Of a stretch of 64,000 bases of DNA, positions 8,563 through 18,006 are shown piece by piece. The first letter of the stretch is position 1. Each line of letters starts with the position of its first letter. Under the pieces are notes generated by a model that did not search any database, was not told the DNA's origin, and saw only the letters and a list, made by a program, of their open reading frames with translations. The position numbers were made by a program, and so were the translations under genes. The stretch comes from Bacillus sp. AFS006103 (lineage in GTDB: Bacteria; Bacillota; Bacilli; Bacillales; Cytobacillaceae), in contig NTXX01000004.1 of the NCBI GenBank assembly GCA_002559145.1, positions 128,390-192,389 of the forward strand, written 5' to 3'.

Positions 8563-9261
8563 ATGCTCAACTCATCTGTGATAAAAATGGATGTGCTATC
8601 TGATTTACAGCAATTCGATGTCTTTTCCTGTCTTACGGCCAAGAAGCTGCAAACGTACCTTCCCAATTTTTATTTTCGCAGTTATAAGAAAAACCAATGT
8701 CTATTTATGCAGGGTGATCCGCGTGACAAGATCTTCTTCTTGTTGGATGGGTATGTCATGTATGAACGGGGCAGCCAAGAGGGCAATATGCTTTATTTAG
8801 ATTTTATTAAAAAAAATCAAATGTTCCCCTATGGCGGAATATTTCAGGATAAAGTATACCAGGACACAGCCATTGCCGTTACAGACGTTCATTTATATTT
8901 TATTCAGACACATGTCCTTGAAGAAATGCTCAAAACGAACCCAAGACAACTCATATATATCATACATAAACTCTCAGATATTCTAAACCTTCATCAAAAG
9001 CGAGTCCAAAGAATCCTGATTCCCAACGCTCAGGAGCGAGTCTTACATACCATTCAATTTTTAATGGAGGATCTCGGTGTTAAGGACGGTAAAGAAATTG
9101 TTATTCCTTGTCCCCTTACTGCCATCCATATCTCCAAATTATCTGGAACAACCAGAGAAACGGTAAGTCTATTAATCAATCAGCTTAAAAGAGAAAGAAT
9201 TATTTCTGTTACTTCCAAAAAAATAAGAATCCATCACCCAGATTATTTTAAAGAAATCTAA
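8563..9261 (+). CDS. arcR: Crp/Fnr-family regulator (ArcR-like)
   Basis: The 232-residue regulator has an N-terminal cyclic-nucleotide-binding-like beta barrel (about 15-125, with FMQGDPRDKIFFLLDGYV), a dimer helix and a C-terminal helix-turn-helix (about 185-215, KLSGTTRETVSLLINQL). The cysteine clusters that hold an iron-sulfur cluster in true Fnr proteins are absent, which fits ArcR of the arginine deiminase operon. A GGAGAG ribosome site precedes the ATG. It lies between argR and arcA and is followed by a strong terminator. Confidence 0.85.
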   Translation: MLNSSVIKMDVLSDLQQFDVFSCLTAKKLQTYLPNFYFRSYKKNQCLFMQGDPRDKIFFLLDGYVMYERGSQEGNMLYLDFIKKNQMFPYGGIFQDKVYQDTAIAVTDVHLYFIQTHVLEEMLKTNPRQLIYIIHKLSDILNLHQKRVQRILIPNAQERVLHTIQFLMEDLGVKDGKEIVIPCPLTAIHISKLSGTTRETVSLLINQLKRERIISVTSKKIRIHHPDYFKEI

Positions 9262-9272
9262 TACGAACAAAG

Positions 9273-9305
9273 GCTGATACCTCATTTAGAGTATCAGCTT
9301 TTTTT
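9273..9305 (+). terminator. Rho-independent terminator after arcR
   Basis: Perfect 8-bp stem GCTGATAC (9273-9280) with GTATCAGC (9291-9298), then seven T. It separates argR-arcR from arcA, so arcA must have its own promoter. Confidence 0.92.
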
Positions 9306-9472
9306 ATGGGTTATTTTCTTAATTTTACAACATTATCTGTGAACTTATTATGTCATTCAGAGATTATTCAAGTGGTTTTATTCAAAAACATCCATTCCTA
9401 TAAAAATATACATATTTATACAGATTCATTTATGCGGTCGACAAAATAACGTTAAGATTATTACATTTTGTC

Positions 9473-9488
9473 TGTAAGGGTTATTACA
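9473..9488 (+). promoter_or_regulatory. Crp/Fnr-type palindrome upstream of arcA
   Basis: TGTAA (9473-9477), six bases, TTACA (9484-9488) has the half-site length and spacing of a Crp/Fnr-family operator (TGTGA-N6-TCACA). It lies about 70 bases before the arcA start and just after the gene for a Crp/Fnr regulator. Direct ATTCA repeats near 9355-9375 could be ArgR half-sites. I could not fix the promoter in this roughly 250-base gap. Confidence 0.4.
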
Positions 9489-9556
9489 ATAGGAAGTGCT
9501 TCCCTCACTTAGAATGAAGGTGTAGCAAGGATAGTTTGAAAAAAGGAGGAAGCAAG

Positions 9557-10843
9557 ATGAACAGTATAGTGGAAATGACTTCTCAGCGGGAAATGCAAAC
9601 CAAACTAAAGCACCCGATCCATGTTACATCAGAAATCGGTACGCTACGGACGGTTTTGCTTAAACGTCCTGGCAACGAAGTTGAAAATCTGATACCTGAG
9701 TATCTTCAACGACTTTTATTCGATGATATTCCTTATTTACCTATCATTCAAAGAGAGCATGACTACTTTGCCGAAACATTAAAAAACAGAGGCATAGAAG
9801 TCCTTTACCTCGAAAAATTAGTGGTTGAAACACTAAGTAATCCAGAAATAAAAAGACAATTTGTTGATGATATTCTACGAGAAAGTAAGGCGAATATCAA
9901 CGGGGCCAGAGAGGTGTTAAAGGAATATTTACTATCCTTCTCGACTGCCGATATGGTTGACAAGGTGATGAGCGGCATTCTCAAAAGGGAAATAGAAGAG
10001 AGTAAAAAAACACATCTATATGAGTTAATGGAGGATCACTATCCCTTCTATTTAGACCCTATGCCTAACCTCTATTTTACTAGAGACCCGGCAGCCAGCA
10101 TCGGAAATGGTTTATCGATTAACAGAATGCGCGAACCCGCTCGACGGCGCGAATCGTTATTCATGGAATACATCGTGAAGCTTCATCCTCGGTTTGCCGG
10201 CTATAATGTTCCTGTCTGGCTGGACCGAAACTATGAATTTCCGATTGAGGGCGGAGATGAACTTATTCTAAGTAATGAAGTGGTTGCAATTGGTGTCTCA
10301 GCCCGTACCTCCGCACGTGCGATTGAAAGATTAGCACTTAACTTATTCAAGAAACAAGATTCTTTCAAAAAAGTGGTGGCTGTCGAGATTCCAAAATGCC
10401 GCGCTTTTATGCATTTGGATACAGTGTTTACCATGGTCGATTACGATAAATTTACAATTCATCCTGAAATCCAAAGTCCGCAAGGTAAGATGAATATTTA
10501 TATTTTAGAAAAAGGTTTAGATGATGAACACGTAAATATTACCCACCGGACGAACCTTCAGGAAACGTTGAAAGAGATTTTAGGTTTGAATGAGCTGGTC
10601 TTAATTCCTTGCGGCGGCGGTGATGAAATTGCTGCATCCCGCGAACAATGGAATGATGGATCAAATACCTTAGCGATTGCCCCAGGAGTTGTTGTTACCT
10701 ATGACCGAAACTATATCTCCAATGATTTATTGCGCCAGCACGGCATGGAGGTTATTGAAATTTTAAGCTCGGAGTTATCCCGCGGCCGTGGGGGCCCGCG
10801 CTGCATGAGCATGCCAATCGTTCGGGAAGATTTAAATAAATAA
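9557..10843 (+). CDS. arcA: Arginine deiminase
   Basis: The enzyme hydrolyses arginine to citrulline and ammonia, the first step of the arginine deiminase pathway, in the cytoplasm. It has 428 residues from the ATG at 9557, which lies 7 bases after AAAGGAGG and is preferred over an upstream TTG. Motifs seen are [10 protein letters not shown], the His-containing [15 protein letters not shown], and the catalytic cysteine in GGPRCMSMP near the C-terminus. Length is normal for the family. It is followed at 25 bases by the ornithine carbamoyltransferase gene. Confidence 0.97.
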   Translation: MNSIVEMTSQREMQTKLKHPIHVTSEIGTLRTVLLKRPGNEVENLIPEYLQRLLFDDIPYLPIIQREHDYFAETLKNRGIEVLYLEKLVVETLSNPEIKRQFVDDILRESKANINGAREVLKEYLLSFSTADMVDKVMSGILKREIEESKKTHLYELMEDHYPFYLDPMPNLYFTRDPAASIGNGLSINRMREPARRRESLFMEYIVKLHPRFAGYNVPVWLDRNYEFPIEGGDELILSNEVVAIGVSARTSARAIERLALNLFKKQDSFKKVVAVEIPKCRAFMHLDTVFTMVDYDKFTIHPEIQSPQGKMNIYILEKGLDDEHVNITHRTNLQETLKEILGLNELVLIPCGGGDEIAASREQWNDGSNTLAIAPGVVVTYDRNYISNDLLRQHGMEVIEILSSELSRGRGGPRCMSMPIVREDLNK

Positions 10844-10868
10844 TATGATAAAAAGGAGTTTGATAACG

Positions 10869-11879
10869 ATGTTACTAACTGTACCTAAATTATATGGAAA
10901 AAGCTTTCTATGTGAAAAGGATTTTTCAAAAGAAGAGTTCGTTTATTTAATTGATTTAGCGATGCAATTAAAGGATGAGAAAAAACATGGCATTCCACAC
11001 TGCCATTTGGCAGGCAAGAACATTGCCCTTTTGTTTGAAAAACCATCTACACGCACTCGCTGCGCCTTCACGGTTGCCTGTATTGATTTAGGAGCCCACC
11101 CGGAATATTTAGGCAAAGATGACATCCAGCTTGGAAAAAAAGAATCGATTGAGGATACGGCAAAAGTATTAGGCCGCATGTTTGACGGCATTGAGTTCCG
11201 CGGCTTTGAACATAATAAGGTAGAAATATTGGCTGAGCATTCCGGTGTTCCGGTCTGGAATGGCTTGACCGAATTATGGCATCCAACGCAAACACTTGCT
11301 GACTTATTAACGGTAAAAGAAAACTTTGGACGCTTAGAAGGAATTAAGTTTGTTTATGTTGGTGATGGTAGAAATAATGTAGCCAACAGCTTGCTTGTTG
11401 GCGGGGCACTCGTTGGGATGGACGTCCGTATCTGCGCTCCTGAATCGTTGTTCCCGGCTCCAGAGATTGTGGAATTGGCTCAGGGCCTTGCTGAAAAGTC
11501 CGGCGGCCATGTGACTGTGACGAGCAACGTCGATGAAGGTGTAGCCGGAGCAGACGTGATTTATACAGATGTATGGGTGTCCATGGGCGAAGAAGATAAG
11601 TTCGCAGAAAGGATTGCCCTTCTTACTCCATATAAAGTCACGATGGACATGGTGAAAAAGACTGCAAACAACCGGATGATTTTCCTGCATTGCCTGCCTG
11701 CGTTCCATGATCTAGAAACAACCTACGGCAAGGATATGTATGTAAAACACGAAATCCCTGAGATGGAAGTAACGGATGAAGTTTTCCGGAGCGAACATTC
11801 AAGGGTATTTGATCAAGCAGAGAACAGAATGCACACCATTAAAGCAGTAATGGCGGCAACACTTGGACATTTAGAATAA
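10869..11879 (+). CDS. argF: Ornithine carbamoyltransferase (catabolic)
   Basis: In this cluster the enzyme runs catabolically: citrulline plus phosphate gives ornithine and carbamoyl phosphate. The 336-residue length matches the family. Visible motifs are the carbamoyl-phosphate site [11 protein letters not shown], the [11 protein letters not shown] segment, the ornithine loop SMGEED and [10 protein letters not shown] with the conserved Cys. The ATG at 10869 follows AAAAGGAG by 10 bases; an ATG at 10845 lacks a ribosome site. Operon position between arcA and arcC supports the catabolic name arcB, but sequence alone does not separate ArgF from ArcB. Confidence 0.96.
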   Translation: MLLTVPKLYGKSFLCEKDFSKEEFVYLIDLAMQLKDEKKHGIPHCHLAGKNIALLFEKPSTRTRCAFTVACIDLGAHPEYLGKDDIQLGKKESIEDTAKVLGRMFDGIEFRGFEHNKVEILAEHSGVPVWNGLTELWHPTQTLADLLTVKENFGRLEGIKFVYVGDGRNNVANSLLVGGALVGMDVRICAPESLFPAPEIVELAQGLAEKSGGHVTVTSNVDEGVAGADVIYTDVWVSMGEEDKFAERIALLTPYKVTMDMVKKTANNRMIFLHCLPAFHDLETTYGKDMYVKHEIPEMEVTDEVFRSEHSRVFDQAENRMHTIKAVMAATLGHLE

Positions 11880-11898
11880 GCGTTATCTGAGGTGAGTT

Positions 11899-11929
11899 GG
11901 GAGAGCGAGCGCTTTGCGGGTCCTCTCCC
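11899..11929 (+). other. Hairpin after the carbamoyltransferase gene
   Basis: GGGAGAG (11899-11905) pairs with CTCTCCC (11923-11929) with a G-rich loop. There is no T-tract, so it may be an mRNA-stabilising or processing hairpin rather than a terminator. Confidence 0.4.
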
Positions 11930-12030
11930 TCTACTTAAAAATTTGGATTCTCTGATAGAGTGAATTTTTCCGCTGATTAAGCAATATATAGATGATTATT
12001 TTTCTTAAAAAGCTGCAATGGAGGAATAGC

Positions 12031-13386
12031 ATGGACCATATCTCCGAACTTTTACTACCGGAACTTCAAAAAATAGAAACAGATTTTCATCGAGCATTAA
12101 TGGAGCTCATCGAAATTCCAAGTGTCATTAATGAACACGATGGCGATTATCCATTTGGAAAACAGATTGGTTTAGCACTTAAAAAGACACTTTCGATATG
12201 TGATCAGCTGGGTTTTAGGACGTTTTGTGATCCGAAGGGCTATTACGGCTATGCCGAAATTGGCAATGGTAAGGAAATGATTGGCATCCTTGGACATCTG
12301 GATGTCGTTCCTGCTGGAAAACTGGATGAATGGGTGACACCTCCCTTCCAAGCCATCATCAAAGACGGAAAAATGTACGGCCGGGGAACACAGGATGACA
12401 AGGGACCCACACTTGCTGCCCTCTATGCTGTAAAAGCGGTAATGAATCTCGGTGTTCCATTTACCAAAAGAATTCGCTTTATCTTTGGCACGGATGAAGA
12501 AACATTGTGGCGCTGTATGAATCGCTACTGCGAAATCGAGGAAATCCCAAACATGGGTTTTAGCCCAGACGCTGTCTTCCCGCTCGTATATGCCGAAAAA
12601 GGCCTGCTCCAACTGCATTTAGAAGGTAAGAACGAAACAGGTTTACGGTTGATATCAGGTAATGCTTTCAATGCGGTGCCTGACACCGCACGTTATTCCG
12701 GTAAAAAGCAAACCGAGTTAATTGCTGCATTAAGAGCGCTGGATTTTGCTTATGAAACGGATGAAGACGGGATTATCGTCCTTGGCAAAGCGGTCCATGC
12801 CCAGGTGACGGAAAAAGGAATCAATGCGATTAACCGTTTATTAATTGCACTCAAAAAAATAGGTTACACATCCAAAACCATCGAATTCGTCAATGATTTA
12901 ATCAAAGAAGATCCGTTTGCGGTGAAGATTTTCGGTGAATGTGAAGATGAAGCTTCTGGTAAATTGAAATTCAATGTAGGAAAAATCGAATGTAACGAAG
13001 AGGTCGAGAGGTTATCGATCGATATTCGCATCCCTGTGACAGCTGATAAACAAGAGATTGTGGACAGACTCTCGCAATTGGCCTGGGAATACGGATTGGC
13101 CTACAAAGAATTTGATTACTTAAAATCCATTTATATTCCAAAGGATCACTTTTTAATCAAAACCTTAATGAATGTGTACCAGGAGGTTACCAATGATCTG
13201 GTTTCAGAACCGATTTCCTCGGGCGGTGCCACCTATGCAAGAGCGATGGATAATTTTGTTGCGTTCGGTGCTGTTTTTCCATATCAAACGAAAACCGAGC
13301 ATCAGCCAAATGAACACATTGAATTAGCAGACATGTTTAAAGCGATGCTGATCTATGGAAAAGCTATCTACGAGTTAACCCGCTAG
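12031..13386 (+). CDS. M20-family metallopeptidase (PepV/Sapep-like dipeptidase)
   Basis: The 451-residue protein is a zinc-dependent dipeptidase type. Metal and catalytic motifs are GHLDVVPAG (His, Asp), RGTQDDKGP (bridging Asp), GTDEET (catalytic and metal Glu), SPDAVFP and a late EHQPNEHIE. The ATG at 12031 is preferred because TGGAGG lies 9 bases upstream. The gene is inside the arginine deiminase cluster, before the transporter, so it may release arginine from peptides (inference). The coding sequence carries one copy of the dispersed palindrome GGTGCCTGACACC, read as VPDT. Confidence 0.87.
   Translation: MDHISELLLPELQKIETDFHRALMELIEIPSVINEHDGDYPFGKQIGLALKKTLSICDQLGFRTFCDPKGYYGYAEIGNGKEMIGILGHLDVVPAGKLDEWVTPPFQAIIKDGKMYGRGTQDDKGPTLAALYAVKAVMNLGVPFTKRIRFIFGTDEETLWRCMNRYCEIEEIPNMGFSPDAVFPLVYAEKGLLQLHLEGKNETGLRLISGNAFNAVPDTARYSGKKQTELIAALRALDFAYETDEDGIIVLGKAVHAQVTEKGINAINRLLIALKKIGYTSKTIEFVNDLIKEDPFAVKIFGECEDEASGKLKFNVGKIECNEEVERLSIDIRIPVTADKQEIVDRLSQLAWEYGLAYKEFDYLKSIYIPKDHFLIKTLMNVYQEVTNDLVSEPISSGGATYARAMDNFVAFGAVFPYQTKTEHQPNEHIELADMFKAMLIYGKAIYELTR
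12675..12687 (+). repeat. Dispersed palindrome GGTGCCTGACACC, intragenic copy
   Basis: Exact copy of the 13-bp motif, here extended by GC on both sides to a 6-bp stem (12673-12689), inside the M20 peptidase gene. It recurs at 22937, 48835 and, with one change each, at 16078 and 48858. Confidence 0.8.
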
Positions 13387-13416
13387 CTATTCCCAAGATG
13401 TAATGGAGGAATTGAC

Positions 13417-14907
13417 ATGAAGAAGTTCAAGATGCCTACAGCGTATACGTTATTATTTTTAATTATTGTTGTAATCGCAGCACTAACCTGGGTCATTCCG
13501 GGTGGACATTATGATATGAAGCTTGATAAAGCAACGGAAAAGGAAATTCCGGTCTCAGGGACATACCAGCAGCTGACAGGGGGTGAACAAACTCCACAAG
13601 GAATCTGGGAAGTGTTAAATGCGCCGATTAACGGATTTTTTGATGCAAAGGACATTGCACTCTTTGTAATTGTTATCGGGGGTTTCCTTGGGGTTGTTAT
13701 GAAAACGGGGGCGATTGATGCCGGAATTTCAAGGGTAATTCGAAAATTAAAAGGCAAGGAGCAATGGCTGATACCAATCCTTATGATCCTTTTTGCCATT
13801 GGCGGTTCAACTTACGGGATGGCGGAAGAAACCATCGCCTTCTATCCTATCCTCATCCCCGTTTTAATTGCAGCAGGTTACGACGCGTTAACGGCCGTTT
13901 CAATTATCGCACTTGGAGCGGGAATCGGCTGTTTAGGTTCAACGGTTAACCCTTTTGCTACTGGGATTGCCTCTGGATTTGCCGGTATTTCGATCGGTGA
14001 TGGGATGGGGCTTCGTTTAATCATTCTTGTAGTGACATTGATTGTTACGATTATATTCGTCATGCGGTACGCAAAAAAGGTCAAAGAAAATCCATCTAAA
14101 TCACTGATTGCCGATATGAAGGTGGACAATGAAAAGCATTTCTTATCGCAAAAAACAGGTGAAGTTGAATTTACCGGCAGGCATAAAGCGGTACTTTGGG
14201 TATTTGGCTTGACCTTTGTCGTGATGATTTTAGGGGTAATCCCATGGGCTTATAAATTTAATATTACTATTTTTGAAGATTTGACTAAAGCAGTTGCAAA
14301 AATCCCATTCATAGGTCATTTATTAGGCGGCATCATGCCGCTTGGGGACTGGTGGTTCGGTGAACTAACGATGTTATTCTTAACCTCTTCAATCATTATT
14401 GCATTTATCTTTAAAATGGGAGAATCAGAGTATACTAGCACGTTTGTTAACGGTGCAAGAGATCTATTAGGCGTTGCTCTCATCATTGGTATTTCTCGCG
14501 GGATTACAGTGGTCATGGATGCTGGCGGGATGACCGCAACGGTTCTCCATTGGGGTGAAGGAATGCTAGAAGATATGGGCTCCGTCTTTTTCACGAATTT
14601 ATCCTTTCTATTCTATTTGCCACTTTCTTTCCTCGTGCCGTCCACTTCCGGACTTGCGACGTTGTCGATGCCGATTATGGCGCCGTTGGCAGATTTTGCA
14701 GGAGTAGGCAGGGATATCATCATAACCGCTTACCAAAGTGCATCCGGGGTCGTGAACCTGCTTACACCAACAAGTGCAGTCATCATGGGAGCATTGGCAA
14801 TTGCTCGTATTCCCTACAGCACCTACCTTAAGCATGTTTGGAAATTGGTCCTATCACTCTCAGTCATTGTTATGGTGATTATGAGTATCGCGACACTAAT
14901 GAATTAA
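13417..14907 (+). CDS. YfcC-family transporter, likely arginine/ornithine carrier
   Basis: The 496-residue integral membrane protein has about 12 hydrophobic segments, an N-terminal helix ending ALTWVIPGGHYD and the repeated conserved loops STYGMAEETIAFYPI and LVPSTSGLATLSMPIMAPL typical of the YfcC/DcuC-like ion transporter group. In arginine deiminase clusters of Firmicutes this slot is held by the arginine-ornithine exchanger. That role here is inferred from context, since the sequence is not of the classical ArcD (APC) family. A TGGAGG site is 8 bases before the ATG. Confidence 0.87.
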   Translation: MKKFKMPTAYTLLFLIIVVIAALTWVIPGGHYDMKLDKATEKEIPVSGTYQQLTGGEQTPQGIWEVLNAPINGFFDAKDIALFVIVIGGFLGVVMKTGAIDAGISRVIRKLKGKEQWLIPILMILFAIGGSTYGMAEETIAFYPILIPVLIAAGYDALTAVSIIALGAGIGCLGSTVNPFATGIASGFAGISIGDGMGLRLIILVVTLIVTIIFVMRYAKKVKENPSKSLIADMKVDNEKHFLSQKTGEVEFTGRHKAVLWVFGLTFVVMILGVIPWAYKFNITIFEDLTKAVAKIPFIGHLLGGIMPLGDWWFGELTMLFLTSSIIIAFIFKMGESEYTSTFVNGARDLLGVALIIGISRGITVVMDAGGMTATVLHWGEGMLEDMGSVFFTNLSFLFYLPLSFLVPSTSGLATLSMPIMAPLADFAGVGRDIIITAYQSASGVVNLLTPTSAVIMGALAIARIPYSTYLKHVWKLVLSLSVIVMVIMSIATLMN

Positions 14908-14949
14908 GATTCCGTTCTGCTGATTTTTCAAAAAAGAGGAGAGACCCAT

Positions 14950-15912
14950 ATGAAAAGACAAAAAGTAGTGATCGCCTTAGGAGGCAATGCCATTCAATCG
15001 GGTGATGCAACCGCGGAAGCACAACAACTTGCACTTGAAAAAACAGCTCGCCAGCTGGTCGATTTTATCGAAAAAGGCATTGATATTATTATTTCGCACG
15101 GAAATGGCCCACAAGTAGGAAACATTTTGCTGCAGCAGGCGGCCGCTGACTCCGTCAAAAATCCGGCCATGCCGCTTGATACATGTGGTGCGATGAGCCA
15201 AGGCATGATTGGCTATTGGATGCAAAACGCGATGGATAAAGTTCTGAAAGAACGCGGTATTTTCAGAAATGTAGTGACGGTGGTTACACGTGTTGTCGTC
15301 GATCAAAATGATCCTGCTTTCCAAAATCCAACCAAGCCGATTGGTCCTTTTTACAGTGAAGCAGAAGCTCAGAAAATGAGGGTAGTTACCGGAGCATCCT
15401 TTAAGGAGGATGCAGGCCGCGGCTGGCGCCGTGTTGTTCCCTCACCAAAGCCGGTAAACATTCAGGAGCATGCGGTGATTAATACCCTAGTCGAACAAGG
15501 AAGTATTGTTATTTCTGTCGGCGGCGGTGGGATTCCTGTCGTTGAGACGAAGGAGGGCCTGGTCGGAATCGAAGCAGTTATTGACAAGGACTTCGCTTCT
15601 CAAAAGCTGGCTGAACTGGTTGATGCGGACGCGTTAATCATTCTCACAGCCGTCGACAATGTGTATATTGATTTTAATAAACCCACACAAAAGAAATTAG
15701 AAGATGTCACAATTGAAGAGTTGAAAGCCTATATCGAGGGCGGGCATTTTGCCGAAGGGAGCATGCTCCCGAAAGTCGAAGCAGCGATTCATTTCGCCGA
15801 GACTAATCCTGAACGGAAAACCATCATTACTTCTTTAGATCAAGCCTTTAACGCGATTGAGGGAAAGTCTGGCACAGTAGTTACCCTAAAGGGTGCTCCG
15901 GTTCTAACCTAA
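14950..15912 (+). CDS. arcC: Carbamate kinase
   Basis: The 320-residue enzyme transfers the phosphate of carbamoyl phosphate to ADP, giving ATP, CO2 and NH3: the energy-yielding step of the pathway. Motifs seen are [14 protein letters not shown] at the start, [31 protein letters not shown] and the nucleotide segment [12 protein letters not shown]. Length is standard. It is the last gene of the cluster and is followed by a good terminator. Confidence 0.97.
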   Translation: MKRQKVVIALGGNAIQSGDATAEAQQLALEKTARQLVDFIEKGIDIIISHGNGPQVGNILLQQAAADSVKNPAMPLDTCGAMSQGMIGYWMQNAMDKVLKERGIFRNVVTVVTRVVVDQNDPAFQNPTKPIGPFYSEAEAQKMRVVTGASFKEDAGRGWRRVVPSPKPVNIQEHAVINTLVEQGSIVISVGGGGIPVVETKEGLVGIEAVIDKDFASQKLAELVDADALIILTAVDNVYIDFNKPTQKKLEDVTIEELKAYIEGGHFAEGSMLPKVEAAIHFAETNPERKTIITSLDQAFNAIEGKSGTVVTLKGAPVLT

Positions 15913-15941
15913 TCATGCGTTTCAACCAACCCAATAAAGGA

Positions 15942-15979
15942 AAAAACCTCCTTGAATTAAGGTTCAAAGAGGTTTTTAC
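15942..15979 (+). terminator. Terminator closing the arc cluster
   Basis: AAAAACCTC (15942-15950) pairs with GAGGTTTTT (15969-15977), with a second small stem inside the loop. The A/T ends allow termination in both directions. Confidence 0.85.
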
Positions 15980-16077
15980 TTTTCCAAGATGAGCAATAAG
16001 TATACTATTAGATTCAGCCTACGTTAGTATGCTAAAAAAATTATCAACGAAAATTGTTCAAACAACCTCCACATTTT

Positions 16078-16090
16078 GGTACCTGACACC
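16078..16090 (+). repeat. Dispersed palindrome, one-base variant
   Basis: GGTACCTGACACC differs from the window's recurring GGTGCCTGACACC by one base. It ends 2 bases before the -35 box of the Fur-controlled promoter. Confidence 0.65.
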
Positions 16091-16092
16091 CA

Positions 16093-16121
16093 TTGACAAT
16101 GATTCTCATTATCTTTAAGAT
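16093..16121 (+). promoter_or_regulatory. Sigma-A promoter with overlapping Fur box
   Basis: -35 TTGACA (16093-16098), 17-base spacer, -10 TAAGAT (16116-16121). A Fur box GACAATGATTCTCATTATC (16095-16113) matches 16 of 19 bases of the classical GATAATGATAATCATTATC and covers the -35 and spacer. Binding of Fur with iron would block polymerase, so the downstream gene should be induced by iron limitation (inference). Confidence 0.82.
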
Positions 16122-16156
16122 AACAATATAGAGATTACCTTGGAGGGGGATACAAC

Positions 16157-16624
16157 ATGTTTAACATGCTATATGGGTTGAAGGATATTCACACGGTTAT
16201 TTCTAATCAACGTAAAATCGGTGGTGCGGCTGAAGCTGATTCGATTCGGTTATCATCAGGTGAAACCTATCTAAACCCTGTGTTTACCAATGTTGATATC
16301 TCCAAAGGTCATTATGTATCGGTTGGTTTCATCGACCAAGATGGCGCAAATGTCATTGCCCATGTCGATCAAATTGCTGTCATTAAAGGGTTACAGCACA
16401 AATTAATTTGTCAGCTCAATAATACGTATATTAAGCAATACCTGCTTCACGATACATTGAAATATTTACAAAAGCTTTGTGAAGTAAATGCCGGTTTTGT
16501 AACAAGCTCATTTAAAAAAGAGGCACTGAAGCTTGTTCGTGATATCAGTGTAAAAGAATTGAAAAACCACAATATCTTGCTTCCATTCCCTGTTGAAGAT
16601 AAATTAGTTCAATTATTTGCTTAG
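16157..16624 (+). CDS. Protein of unknown function under Fur control
   Basis: The 155-residue, soluble-looking protein has a GGAGGGGG ribosome site 7 bases before the ATG. I do not recognise a family. The N-terminal half is beta-rich (about residues 45-80, HYVSVGFIDQDGANVIAHVD) and the C-terminal half looks helical. Two cysteines (in KLICQL and KLCEV) are seen, with no clear metal or heme motif, no signal peptide and no encapsulin targeting tail. It is convergent with the encapsulin ferredoxin across a shared terminator. The Fur box says iron-related; the function is open. Confidence 0.85.
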   Translation: MFNMLYGLKDIHTVISNQRKIGGAAEADSIRLSSGETYLNPVFTNVDISKGHYVSVGFIDQDGANVIAHVDQIAVIKGLQHKLICQLNNTYIKQYLLHDTLKYLQKLCEVNAGFVTSSFKKEALKLVRDISVKELKNHNILLPFPVEDKLVQLFA

Positions 16625-16666
16625 AAAAAAAAGCGGTCTCCCTTGTGGTGGACCGCGTTTTTTATT
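16625..16666. terminator. Bidirectional terminator
   Basis: GCGGTC (16633-16638) pairs with GACCGC (16651-16656), flanked by an A run on the left and a T run on the right. It serves both the Fur-controlled gene and the ferredoxin/encapsulin transcript. Confidence 0.85.
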
Positions 16667-17047
16667 TTATAGAATGACAGCTTGGCAGGCCAATCGATAG
16701 CCATTGTTTACTTCATTGCCAAGTTTTTTTTGCTCTTGTTCATTTGGCTTTGATAGTCCTGGACCTTGCAGGACCTTTACGGTACATTGTCCGCAGGTTC
16801 CTTTCCGGCATTTAAATTTGATGGGCTTCCCTTGGTTTAGAGCGGCATCAAGCAACTTTCCTTTAGCTGGTGTGATTTCAAATGTATCCGACCCCTGAAC
16901 CACAATTATATTTTCGAAGTGATTTTTGATTTCACCCGATTGCTGTTTTGGTCCTTCTTTTTCAAAAAGAGTACTTGTGGGAGAGTTTAGCACTGGTGCA
17001 ATTTTCCCAGGAATGAGCGTGCCTACCGTAAAAACTCGAGTATTCAC
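16667..17047 (-). CDS. 2Fe-2S ferredoxin with N-terminal encapsulin targeting peptide
   Basis: The 126-residue protein has a plant/adrenodoxin-type [2Fe-2S] domain in its C-terminal half with all four ligands: Cys80, Cys85, Cys88 (CRKGTCGQC) and Cys121 (RLACQAV). Residues 6-12, FTVGTLI, match the targeting tail of the neighbouring cargo protein (FTVGSLI) but are N-terminal, followed by PGK and a linker to about residue 40. Known from IMEF encapsulin operons of Firmicutes: a ferredoxin is packaged and thought to reduce stored iron for release. It lies 3 bases after the shell gene. Confidence 0.9.
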   Translation of the reverse strand: MNTRVFTVGTLIPGKIAPVLNSPTSTLFEKEGPKQQSGEIKNHFENIIVVQGSDTFEITPAKGKLLDAALNQGKPIKFKCRKGTCGQCTVKVLQGPGLSKPNEQEQKKLGNEVNNGYRLACQAVIL

Positions 17048-17050
17048 CCG

Positions 17051-17899
17051 TTAATCCTCGATTGCCTCTAGTGTGCAAATAGCCCCGGGACGCTTGATTC
17101 GTAATACTGCTGTTTCATAAACGCGGAACGGGTGGTTCATCCCTTCCACGCCCAAGTAGGCTGTATCAAAATCCTCTGACACGGCAAGATCCAAGTTGTT
17201 TCGTCCTGTATTAAGAATCACTCCCGTCTTCCCTTTTAAAACGGGGGATTGGAATACTCCATCAGTCACTAGCTCACGAATATGTTCAATTTCCAGAACA
17301 TTAGTATCCTTATGAACACGATGAATGAGTGAATAGAGTTCGGGTGATAAGATAAGCGCAAACGGTCCGTGATGATTCATTTCAAGCAGTTTACTTCTTG
17401 CTTCGACAATATCCTGAAAAGCCGTACCCGATTCATACCATTCGCCAATTAGGTGCGTCAGGCGGCCTTGAACATTCATTAAACCAGGGATATCAAATTC
17501 TCTTGCGCCATGAAAAATCATTTGATCCTCCAGATTAGCGACGTCGCGGGCGGCATTAGCAGCTGGGGAAAAATCTATCGGAATATCAAGTGTCTTCGCC
17601 TGTTCGATATCACGCCAATAGAGGATAAAATCCTTATAGAGTAATGGAATCGTGTGATTTACACGTTTACTGGATTCAACAGTAGTATCAAAGGAACCCT
17701 GGAAATCCATTTTGGCTTCCATATTTTCTAAGAAGATATCATTTGAGATACTTTGCATGCCTCGACCAAGCGGTCCATACAGTTCGATAAAACGTCTGCC
17801 TACTAACTGTCTGCGGGCCGATTCGACGACTGTTTGATCTAATTGGGAGAATTCTTGTTCATTTAACGGTGAATCTGGATATAAATGCAATTTGTTCAT
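17051..17899 (-). CDS. Encapsulin shell protein, family 1
   Basis: The 282-residue HK97-fold shell subunit assembles into a protein nanocompartment. Recognisable features include the N-terminal arm with LDQTVVESARRQLVGRRFIE, GPLGRG, the FHGAREFDIPGLMN region (near residue 130) and the C-terminal LRIKRPGAICTLEAIE. The length fits the family. In IMEF systems such shells form large iron-storing capsules. The gene is between the IMEF cargo and the ferredoxin on one strand. A 269-base upstream gap holds a 21-bp repeat array. The ribosome site is GAGAGG. Confidence 0.95.
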   Translation of the reverse strand: MNKLHLYPDSPLNEQEFSQLDQTVVESARRQLVGRRFIELYGPLGRGMQSISNDIFLENMEAKMDFQGSFDTTVESSKRVNHTIPLLYKDFILYWRDIEQAKTLDIPIDFSPAANAARDVANLEDQMIFHGAREFDIPGLMNVQGRLTHLIGEWYESGTAFQDIVEARSKLLEMNHHGPFALILSPELYSLIHRVHKDTNVLEIEHIRELVTDGVFQSPVLKGKTGVILNTGRNNLDLAVSEDFDTAYLGVEGMNHPFRVYETAVLRIKRPGAICTLEAIED

Positions 17900-18006
17900 T
17901 GTTTAATCCTCTCTTCTTTTCGTATATATTTTTCTATTTTGTTTTTGTGTTGGGGATTTGTTTGGATTAAGGAGGACGGGATGTCGCTTACTTGTGGCTA
18001 GGCGGG

